A DNA stretch of 44,985 bases. Origin: JAGLQQ01 sp043806135. Its GTDB lineage: Bacteria > Omnitrophota > Gorgyraeia > B26-G9. This document shows positions 15,600 to 21,835 of the stretch, piece by piece. Both the position numbers and the translations under genes were made by a program. Where the stretch lies: assembly GCA_043806135.1 (NCBI GenBank), contig JAZDHG010000001.1, positions 1 through 44,985 of the forward strand. Reading direction: 5' to 3'. The notes below the pieces were generated by a model that saw only the letters and a program-made list of their open reading frames with translations, ran no database searches and had not been told where the DNA came from. How positions within the stretch are numbered: position 1 is the first letter of the stretch; the number at the start of each line of letters is the position of its first letter.

Positions 15600-15716
15600 G
15601 AAGGCTAGTGTTCTACCCCCGCCATTAACATAATCGGCGGGATTTAATTCAGACACTTGATTTATGTCACTATGCTCCATAAATTAAGTCTTTATTAAAC
15701 ACTGAACTACTCCCGC
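15600..15716 (-). pseudogene. Broken tRNA-Gly copy with an 83-bp insertion in the D-loop
   Basis: On the minus strand, GCGGGAGTAGTTCAGT (15716-15701) and GGTAGAACACTAGCCTTC (15617-15600) equal the first 34 nt of the intact tRNA-Gly, cut by 83 bp (15618-15700) inside the D-loop. The copy stops within the anticodon. The insertion includes a CCCGCC/GGCGGG hairpin (15617-15640). Confidence 0.85.
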
Positions 15717-15723
15717 AAAATCA

Positions 15724-15813
15724 AGTCAAAAGTAACAAGTAAAAAGGTAAAAGTAAAAAATAATTTTGCTATGTTCTTTTCCCTTTTACCCTTTGCCTTT
15801 TGCCTTTTAACTT
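15724..15813. repeat. AAAGG/CCTTT palindromic repeat, copy 1
   Basis: Long imperfect palindrome: an A/G-rich arm built of AAAAGTAA and AAAGGTAAAA units, a short TAATTTTG centre, then a T/C-rich arm of CCCTTTTACC and TTTGCCTTTT units. A second copy lies at 16217-16294. Confidence 0.75.
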
Positions 15814-15820
15814 CTAAAGA

Positions 15821-15841
15821 TGGTGGGCAGGATAGGATTTG
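15821..15841 (-). repeat. Duplicated 3' end of tRNA-Tyr (21 bp, att-like)
   Basis: Identical to 16128-16148, the last 21 nt of tRNA-Tyr with CCA, in the same orientation. It stops at the same T-loop position as the tRNA-Gly copy. Confidence 0.85.
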
Positions 15842-16105
15842 CCTACTACGTTCAAAACATCGTATTTTTCTCTGCGCAGGCCCCCCGCACTCACTAAATT
15901 TGCAATCCTGCAAATTTGAGCTCCCATAAGGTCGCTCCGTTCATTTGCTTCAAATCCTTTCCTCCTTTTTAGAAGGGTATTGTTTTTAAGAAGAGGGAGG
16001 ATAATATTCCTCCTTCTTCTTGATAAACCCTATTCCTTTTGGAAAGGGGTGACAGCGAAGCGCCGAGAGGGGAAAACTACGTTTTCCCTCATCGGAAAAA
16101 GTTTC
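15842..16105. repeat. Small tRNA-Tyr-linked element
   Basis: Homolog of 15250-15370 plus the body at 14990-15185. It has the same hairpin with changed but still paired arms, AAATTTGC-AATCCT-GCAAATTT (15896-15917), then GAGCTCCCATAAGGTCGCTCC and TTCAAATCCT, an inverted copy of the tRNA-Tyr T-arm. A strong palindrome of GAAGAGGGAGGA with TCCTCCTTCTTC (near 15990-16023) follows, then GGAAAGGGGTGACAGCG and a GGGGAAAA/TTTTCCC hairpin. No coding capacity. Confidence 0.75.
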
Positions 16106-16127
16106 TGTAAAGAAACTTTTCAGAAAA

Positions 16128-16211
16128 TGGTGGGCAGGATAGGATTTGAACCTATGTAGGCGTCGCCGGCAGATTTACAGTCTGCTGCCATTTCCACTCG
16201 GCCACCTGCCC
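16128..16211 (-). tRNA. tRNA-Tyr (anticodon GTA)
   Basis: Class II tRNA with a long variable arm: acceptor GGGCAGG/CCTGCCC, D-arm GGCCGAGTGGAAATGGC, anticodon loop ACTGTAAAT, variable arm GCCGGCGACGCC, T-arm TAGGTTCAAATCCTA, A discriminator and encoded CCA (16130-16128). A hairpin AAAAGTTTC/GAAACTTTT lies just downstream (16098-16121). Confidence 0.95.
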
Positions 16212-16216
16212 GAAAA

Positions 16217-16294
16217 ACAAAAGTAAAAAGTGAAAAGGGAAAAGTAAAAAATTATTTTACTTTATCCTTTTTCCCTTTACCTTTTGCCTTTTAA
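16217..16294. repeat. AAAGG/CCTTT palindromic repeat, copy 2
   Basis: Same build as 15724-15813: an arm of AAAAGTAAAAAGTGAAAAGG type, an AATTATTTTAC centre and an arm of CCTTTTTCCCTTTACC then TTTGCCTTTT. It fills the gap between tRNA-Thr and tRNA-Tyr. Confidence 0.75.
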
Positions 16295-16296
16295 AA

Positions 16297-16371
16297 TGGA
16301 GCTGGCGAGAGGAATCGAACCCCCAACCAGCTGATTACAAATCAGCTGCTCTACCGTTGAGCCACGCCAGC
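16297..16371 (-). tRNA. tRNA-Thr (anticodon TGT)
   Basis: Acceptor GCTGGCG/CGCCAGC, D-arm GCTCAACGGTAGAGC, anticodon loop TTTGTAA (TGT), T-arm GGGGGTTCGATTCCTC, T discriminator and encoded CCA (16299-16297). It begins only 7 nt after the nnrD stop codon, so it may be cut out of the ftsH-nnrD mRNA. Confidence 0.95.
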
Positions 16372-16378
16372 AAAATTT

Positions 16379-17257
16379 CTATTTTACCTCACCGCTTAGT
16401 TTCTTCAAAACAACCGGCAGTTTATTTAATATATCCGTCGCCAGTAAACTTAATTGCCCTGTATATTTTACGGCCAGGTCAGCAGCCAGTCCATGCACAT
16501 AAACAGCTAGTTTTGCCGCCTCATATGCATTGCCTGATTGCCCAAGAAATGCGGCTGTAATCCCTGTAAGCACATCTCCGCTGCCGCCTTTAGCCATGCC
16601 GGAATTTCCCGTCCAATTTTCAAAGATTTTTCCTCTTGGTTCGGCAGCAACTAAAGTCCTGTGACCTTTTAATACAGTTACGATATTATACATATCTGAA
16701 AGCTCTTTTGCAAGTATTCTCCGATTTTTCTGTATATAGCTTGTTTTTCGGCCTAAAATACGGCCCATTTCTCCCGGATGAGGGGTAACTACCGTCAGAG
16801 CCTTACGTTTCTTTAGAATATCAAGGTGCCCGACAAGAGCATTCAATGCGTCCGCATCTATAACCATGGGGATATCTATGCTGCTAATGACTTTTCGAAC
16901 TAACTCTTGAGTTGACTTGTCCCTTGAAAGCCCGGGACCGATAGCTATAACATCCTTATCTTTAGAAAATTTTTTTATTAGCGAAAATGCCTTTAAAGAC
17001 AAGCTTCCCTGTCTTGTTTCCGGCAACGGCAGCGTCATCGCTTCCGTAAGTTTTCGGCATACGATAGCATACTGGCTTTCGGGAATACCCAGAGTTACTA
17101 ACCCCGCCCCGCTGAGCAATGCCCCTTTTGCACACAAAACTGCAGCTCCGGTTAATCCTCTCGATCCAGCCAATACAAAAACATGCCCAAAATCTCCTTT
17201 ATGGGCATCATATTTGCGTTTTAAAAATTTAGTCTCAAAGGCCTTACTACTGTTCAT
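16379..17257 (-). CDS. nnrD: ADP/ATP-dependent NAD(P)H-hydrate dehydratase (YjeF C-terminal domain)
   Basis: Repairs hydrated NAD(P)H. 292 residues of the ribokinase-like fold: GHVFVLAGSRGLTGAAVLCAKGAL near the N-terminus, IAIGPGL, VIDADALNAL, TVVTPHPGEMGRILG, VLKGHRT and the catalytic GNSGMAKGGSGDVLTGI. Only the dehydratase half is present; the epimerase (NnrE) half of fused YjeF proteins is absent here. Its ATG overlaps the acpS stop (ATGA). Last protein gene of the operon before the tRNAs. Confidence 0.92.
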   Translation of the reverse strand: MNSSKAFETKFLKRKYDAHKGDFGHVFVLAGSRGLTGAAVLCAKGALLSGAGLVTLGIPESQYAIVCRKLTEAMTLPLPETRQGSLSLKAFSLIKKFSKDKDVIAIGPGLSRDKSTQELVRKVISSIDIPMVIDADALNALVGHLDILKKRKALTVVTPHPGEMGRILGRKTSYIQKNRRILAKELSDMYNIVTVLKGHRTLVAAEPRGKIFENWTGNSGMAKGGSGDVLTGITAAFLGQSGNAYEAAKLAVYVHGLAADLAVKYTGQLSLLATDILNKLPVVLKKLSGEVK

Positions 17258-17634
17258 TTTTTTCCGACTAAAATGGCCGTAGCTTGCGCATAATCACGGG
17301 TATGCGACATGCTTACACAAATTTGCGTAATATTTTTCTTTTTTCTCAATTTTTCCATTGTCCGTTTTAATGTTACAACCGGCCGGCCGTGCTTATCGTT
17401 TATAATTTCTACATCTTTCAAATTAGCCACTGAAAACCCGTCTCCTAAAGCTTTTAATACCGCCTCTTTTGCGGCAAATCTTGCTGCCAGATGTTCAAAA
17501 TAAAATTTCCGCTTCATAGAATAATCAATTTCTTTATTTGTAAATATTCTCCTCAAAAAAGAATCTTTCCATCTTTTAAACGCATCCCTCATCCTTTTTG
17601 TTTCGATGATATCAGTTCCGCAACTTATAAACAT
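17254..17634 (-). CDS. acpS: Holo-[acyl-carrier-protein] synthase
   Basis: Moves 4'-phosphopantetheine from CoA to apo-ACP. Motifs: GTDIIETKRM at the N-terminus with the metal-binding Asp, FAAKEAVLKALGDG, and VSMSHTRDYAQATAI at the end. I use ATG 17634 (126 residues), with GGGGAG 6 nt upstream; an in-frame GTG lies two codons earlier. Follows pdxJ after 15 nt and overlaps nnrD by 4 nt. The neighbour pair acpS-nnrD is common in bacteria. Confidence 0.93.
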   Translation of the reverse strand: MFISCGTDIIETKRMRDAFKRWKDSFLRRIFTNKEIDYSMKRKFYFEHLAARFAAKEAVLKALGDGFSVANLKDVEIINDKHGRPVVTLKRTMEKLRKKKNITQICVSMSHTRDYAQATAILVGKK

Positions 17635-17649
17635 GTCCACTCCCCTGCT

Positions 17650-18381
17650 TTAACCTATAGCGGCACTGTCTATGATTGCCTTCATCTCGGATACCGCCTG
17701 ATACAATCCGACCATTAACGCTCTTGATATTATTGAGTGGCCGATATTAAGTTCCTCTATTTCCGGAATCGCCTCAACCAGAAGCTTTGTGTTTAAATAT
17801 GTCAGGCCGTGTCCGGCATTAACTCCCATTCCAAGTTCTTTGGCATAAGATGCTGCCCGGCTCAATCTATGCAATTGTTTTTTCACCGCATTTGCCGAAA
17901 TCTCATTGGCAAAGGCACCTGTATGCAATTCAATATAGTCAGCCCCCACGTTTTTTGCAGATTCTATCTGCTTCTCTTCAGGCTCTATAAATAAACTTAC
18001 AAGTATATTTTTTTCTTTTAGGCTTGCGATGACGCTTTTTATCTTTTTCTCTTTTCCTGCTACATTTAAACCGCCTTCTGTTGTAACTTCCAGCCGCTTT
18101 TCCGGGACTAAAGTCGCCTGATCAGGCTTGATTTTTCTTGCGATATCAACGATTTCAGCCGAAACAGACATCTCCAGGTTCAAGCGCGTGCGCACATTCT
18201 TGCGCAATAAGCGCACATCCCGATCATTAATATGGCGTCTATCTTCCCTTAAATGCACCGTTATCCCGTCAGCGCCGGCTTGTTCAGCTATGGCTGCTGC
18301 CTCTACAGGATCAGGTTCGATCGTACGCCTGGCCTGTCTGAGGGTAGCCACATGATCTATATTTACTCCAAGCCGTATCAT
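17650..18381 (-). CDS. pdxJ: Pyridoxine 5'-phosphate synthase
   Basis: Condenses 1-deoxyxylulose 5-phosphate with 3-amino-2-oxopropyl phosphate to PNP (vitamin B6, DXP-dependent route). MIRLGVNIDHVATLRQARRT at the N-terminus, GADGITVHLREDRRHI, LNLEMSVSAEI, VGADYIELHTGAFA and VNAGHGLTYLN are the family's active-site loops. The true start is ATG 18381, which overlaps the glmM stop as ATGA; an open frame runs further upstream but is not needed. 243 residues, full length. Confidence 0.95.
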   Translation of the reverse strand: MIRLGVNIDHVATLRQARRTIEPDPVEAAAIAEQAGADGITVHLREDRRHINDRDVRLLRKNVRTRLNLEMSVSAEIVDIARKIKPDQATLVPEKRLEVTTEGGLNVAGKEKKIKSVIASLKEKNILVSLFIEPEEKQIESAKNVGADYIELHTGAFANEISANAVKKQLHRLSRAASYAKELGMGVNAGHGLTYLNTKLLVEAIPEIEELNIGHSIISRALMVGLYQAVSEMKAIIDSAAIG

Positions 18382-19736
18382 TTTGATTCCCCCAGCTCGT
18401 TCTCTATGGCACAAGCAATAGAATCCGCGATCATCTTAATTTCTCTTTTATTCTGCCCTTCAACCATAATTCTTGCCAGTGGTTCTGTACCGGAATAGCG
18501 CATAACAAGCCGCCCGTTATTTTTTAACTTCTGCTCGGCTTCCACGATTTTCTTCAGAACTTCCGGCATCTTTTTAAAATCCTTCTTGTGTGTTACACGC
18601 ACATTCTTTATAAGCTGAGGATACTTCTTCAGTCCTGCAGAAAGTCGGCTTATTTTTTTCTGCTCCCTTTGCATGGCCTGTAAAACCTCCAGCGCACTCA
18701 GCATTCCGTCTCCGGTTGTTGCGTGCTCAAGAAAAATAATATGCCCTGACTGTTCTCCGCCAAAACTCGCCTTATTCTTTATCAGTTCCTCAAGCACATA
18801 CTTATCACCGACATCCGCCCGTATCAAACGGACATTGATCGCCTCCAGGAACTTTTCCAATCCGAAATTACTCATTGAAGTTGCTACAACAGTACTATTA
18901 CGCAGGCATTTTCTTTGCAAAAAATGCCTCGCTATAAGTGACATAATAAAGTCACCATCCAGGACCTTGCCTTTTTCATTGCTGAGGATAACCCTGTCTC
19001 CGTCGCCGTCAAAGGAAAACCCTATGTCTGCTTTTTTCTCCCTTACCATATCCGCCATTCCTTCCGGATGCAGAGAACCGCAATTGAGGTTAATATTTAA
19101 TCCGTCCGGCTTGTTGTTTATAACAAAAACTTTTGCGCCAAAAGTCTCAAATAACCTTTGTGCATAATCAGAAACAGCTCCGTTGGCACAATCAGCTACA
19201 ATTCTTTTTCCGCTCAGGTCCAGTCCTTTTACACAGTTTTTTAAATGCTCCATATAAGTTTCTGGGGAGGTTTTCTGAAGTGTTATTTTATTTATTCTTG
19301 GTTTTGTATTCTTGCCCAGAATCAAAGGGAAAGCTATGCGTTCGATAGCCCGCTCTTCTTTTTCGGAAAGTTTGAACCCGTTATGCTTGAAGAATTTTAT
19401 TCCATTGTCCCGCCACGGATTATGTGAGGCAGAAATCATCACCCCAAGCTCAACATCCATTGTATTGGTAAGATATGCTAATCCCGGAGTAGGGATAACG
19501 CCTGCCGAATAAACCTTAACCCCTGCCCTTTTAAAGCCGCTCGCTAAAATCTGTTCTATCTTTGAGCCTGACCTGCGGGTGTCTTTACCAATAACTACTT
19601 TAATTTTGTTTTTATGCTTTTTCCTGATCCATGCGCTTATAGCCAGGCTGATATTATAGACTACTTCTTCTGTAAGCGGCCATTCCCCGAATTCTCCTCG
19701 GATACCATCTGTACCAAACAATTTATCCTTTTCCAT
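18378..19736 (-). CDS. glmM: Phosphoglucosamine mutase
   Basis: Converts glucosamine 6-phosphate to glucosamine 1-phosphate for UDP-GlcNAc, feeding peptidoglycan and LPS. Phosphoserine loop SASHNP with the catalytic Ser at 104; metal loop FDGDGDR about residue 243; sugar loop GGEQSGHII; phosphate loop RYSGTEPLARI. 452 residues. Starts TAATG-overlapped with cdaR. The cdaA-cdaR-glmM order is the conserved c-di-AMP module, in which GlmM can bind and restrain CdaA. Confidence 0.96.
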   Translation of the reverse strand: MEKDKLFGTDGIRGEFGEWPLTEEVVYNISLAISAWIRKKHKNKIKVVIGKDTRRSGSKIEQILASGFKRAGVKVYSAGVIPTPGLAYLTNTMDVELGVMISASHNPWRDNGIKFFKHNGFKLSEKEERAIERIAFPLILGKNTKPRINKITLQKTSPETYMEHLKNCVKGLDLSGKRIVADCANGAVSDYAQRLFETFGAKVFVINNKPDGLNINLNCGSLHPEGMADMVREKKADIGFSFDGDGDRVILSNEKGKVLDGDFIMSLIARHFLQRKCLRNSTVVATSMSNFGLEKFLEAINVRLIRADVGDKYVLEELIKNKASFGGEQSGHIIFLEHATTGDGMLSALEVLQAMQREQKKISRLSAGLKKYPQLIKNVRVTHKKDFKKMPEVLKKIVEAEQKLKNNGRLVMRYSGTEPLARIMVEGQNKREIKMIADSIACAIENELGESK

Positions 19737-20140
19737 TATAAATTTTTGTCCTTGATTTCGACGCGTACTAAAGCGGGAGCGCCTATGATTTCAATTTTAG
19801 GAGGCAAGATAAAATTTACGACAGGAGAGTAAGTTCTTCCGGGCCTTAAACCGCTTATATTAACATAAGCAATGACATCCGTGCGCGTCAGCTGCTCAAT
19901 GACTTTGCTCGGCCCTTTCACACGCAGATTTATAGCGCTGCGTTCCATCTCAACCGCAACAACATTCTTACCTAAAAACAGCTGTTCTCCCATAAGCTGT
20001 ATCTCTACGTCTTTTAAGTCCTTATAAGCCTGCGGCCCGCCTCTGACTGCAGAATTAATATAAAACCATACAACTATGGCCAGGATAAGGCTGAAAATCC
20101 TCATCCCGATTTTTTTATGCGCTATCTTTTTTGAATTCAC
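19736..20140 (-). CDS. cdaR: CdaR/YbbR-like regulator of diadenylate cyclase
   Basis: 134 residues: one N-terminal membrane span (RIFSLILAIVVWFYINSAVRG), then a single YbbR repeat (VEIQLMGEQLFLGKNVVAVE through FILPPKIEIIGA). Better-known CdaR proteins carry three or four YbbR repeats, so this is a short form. Such proteins sit outside the membrane and modulate CdaA. It overlaps cdaA by 26 nt and touches glmM, so all three are translationally coupled. Confidence 0.85.
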   Translation of the reverse strand: MNSKKIAHKKIGMRIFSLILAIVVWFYINSAVRGGPQAYKDLKDVEIQLMGEQLFLGKNVVAVEMERSAINLRVKGPSKVIEQLTRTDVIAYVNISGLRPGRTYSPVVNFILPPKIEIIGAPALVRVEIKDKNL

Positions 20141-20936
20141 TGCTTTTTTTTCTCCAATTATAAAGAAGAGGTTTTTTAGTTTCTTTTTGCTGCATTATAT
20201 TCTTTAAAACAAAACTAAAATCATTGCCCTCAAAATTATCAATAAATTCACCGCCCTGGGCTATTGATATTTTTCCCGTTTCTTCGCTGACCATAACTAT
20301 CACCGCATCTGTTTCTTCGCTTAAGCCCAGTGCCGCCCTATGGCGCGTACCGAAAGTTATATCCAAATTTAGATTCTGTGAAAGAGGAAAGATACATCCG
20401 GCTGCCACGATTCGCCCGGATGATATGATCACTCCTCCGTCGTGCAGAAGCCCCAACGGAGTAAAAATTGTATTCAATAACTCCGAGCTAACACCTGCAT
20501 CAATGTTTACTCCGGTCTCAGCATAAGTTTTAAGCCCCACACCCCTTTCAAAAGCAACAAGCGCCCCGATCCTTTTCTGGGCCAGGCTAATCAAAGCAGG
20601 ACAGACCTTATTAACAACTCCCTCTTCCGGAATAGGAAACAGCAGATCAAAATATGATTGCCCGATTTTGCTTAAGCCCCTTCTTATTTCCGGCTGGAAA
20701 ATTATTAAAAAACCGATAACAGATAATGCAAAGAGTTTTGTCAATATCCAGCTGACTACAACTAGATTAAGCATATTGGTAAGAGAAAAAAGCACGATCA
20801 AAATAATAACTCCGCGTAAAAGCGGAACTACTCTTGTCCCCTGGATAAAAACCATGACTCTATAAAGAAGGAACCATATTATTAATATCTCAACTAATAT
20901 TTTTAATGATCCGAAAAAATCCCATACAATTATCAT
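20115..20936 (-). CDS. cdaA: Diadenylate cyclase CdaA (c-di-AMP synthase)
   Basis: Makes c-di-AMP from two ATP. Three N-terminal membrane spans (residues about 10-85) are followed by a DAC domain with the catalytic DGGVIISSGRIVAAG and FGTRHRAALGLSEETDAVIVMVSEETG motifs, all key residues present (DGG, RHR). 273 residues, normal length; a Lys-rich tail ends the protein. It sits 3 nt after folP and overlaps cdaR. c-di-AMP usually controls K+ and wall homeostasis; the receptor genes are not in this window. Confidence 0.95.
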   Translation of the reverse strand: MIIVWDFFGSLKILVEILIIWFLLYRVMVFIQGTRVVPLLRGVIILIVLFSLTNMLNLVVVSWILTKLFALSVIGFLIIFQPEIRRGLSKIGQSYFDLLFPIPEEGVVNKVCPALISLAQKRIGALVAFERGVGLKTYAETGVNIDAGVSSELLNTIFTPLGLLHDGGVIISSGRIVAAGCIFPLSQNLNLDITFGTRHRAALGLSEETDAVIVMVSEETGKISIAQGGEFIDNFEGNDFSFVLKNIMQQKETKKPLLYNWRKKSSEFKKDSA

Positions 20937-20939
20937 TTT

Positions 20940-21803
20940 CTACAATCCCTGCTTAGTTATCTGCCATGTAAGCTTTAGTGCCTCTTTTGTCTGTTTAACA
21001 TCATGTACTCTTACAGCATTCGCCCCATTTAAGACAGCAATGACCACACTGACTGCAGTTCCTAATCCGCGATCATTGACTTGTTTCTGCAGTACATTGC
21101 CAATAAATGATTTTTTGGACGTTCCGATCAGGATCGGGCTTTTAAGCACTTTTAATTTTGCCAGATGATTTATTATCTTTAAATTATGCTCAGTTGTCTT
21201 CCCAAACCCTATGCCCGGATCAAGTATAATACTTTCTTCGGGGATTCCGGCATCAAGTGCTTTTTGTTTTGCCTTGTCCAGAAATTCAATAATCTCTAAC
21301 ATAATATTGTCATACTCAGGGCTATGCTGCATGGTCCGGGGATTTTTTTTCATATGCATTAAAACAACACCCGCTTTATAACGTGCAATCACCTTTCCCA
21401 GTTTACCATCTTTTTTTAATGCATAGACATCATTGATAATGCTTGCTCCAAGGTCCAAGCAGCGTTGGGCAACCACAGAACTTGCTGTATCAATAGAAAT
21501 AGGAATTTTCAGTTTTTTGCCGAGAATTTTTACAATTGATTCTATACGCTTTAACTGCCGAGTGGCACTTACGGACCGCGCTCCCGGACGCGTTGACTCC
21601 GCCCCAATATCAATAATGTCCGCTCCTTCAGACTGCATCGCTTGAGCATGCGCTAAGGCCTTGCCTTTATCAAAATACACTCCAGCGTCGCTGAAAGAAT
21701 CCGGTGTAACATTCAAAACACCCATAATACGCGGAGTTCCAGAAAGATTGATATTAAAATCGCGGCATTTAAAATAATTTCCCCTTAGATCCTTTGGTTT
21801 CAA
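20940..21803 (-). CDS. folP: Dihydropteroate synthase
   Basis: Joins p-aminobenzoate to dihydropterin pyrophosphate in folate synthesis. MGVLNVTPDSFSDAG (pterin loop), GADIIDIGAESTRPGA, ISIDTAS, IINDVYAL, LDPGIGFGKTTEHNL and the final DVKQTKEAL are classical family motifs. 287 residues. It lies 32 nt after ftsH and 3 nt before cdaA; the ftsH-folP-cdaA-cdaR-glmM order is a recurring bacterial housekeeping cluster. Confidence 0.96.
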   Translation of the reverse strand: MKPKDLRGNYFKCRDFNINLSGTPRIMGVLNVTPDSFSDAGVYFDKGKALAHAQAMQSEGADIIDIGAESTRPGARSVSATRQLKRIESIVKILGKKLKIPISIDTASSVVAQRCLDLGASIINDVYALKKDGKLGKVIARYKAGVVLMHMKKNPRTMQHSPEYDNIMLEIIEFLDKAKQKALDAGIPEESIILDPGIGFGKTTEHNLKIINHLAKLKVLKSPILIGTSKKSFIGNVLQKQVNDRGLGTAVSVVIAVLNGANAVRVHDVKQTKEALKLTWQITKQGL

Positions 21804-21835
21804 TGATCTATCCTCAAAAAATCACATTACATGCA

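Noticed and set aside
15474..15680. 68-codon minus-strand ORF across the tRNA-Gly region
   Set aside because: It reads through the broken tRNA-Gly copy and the 5' end of the intact tRNA; the amino-acid string is tRNA sequence translated.
18673..19167. 164-codon plus-strand ORF
   Set aside because: Antisense to glmM, which is complete and recognisable.
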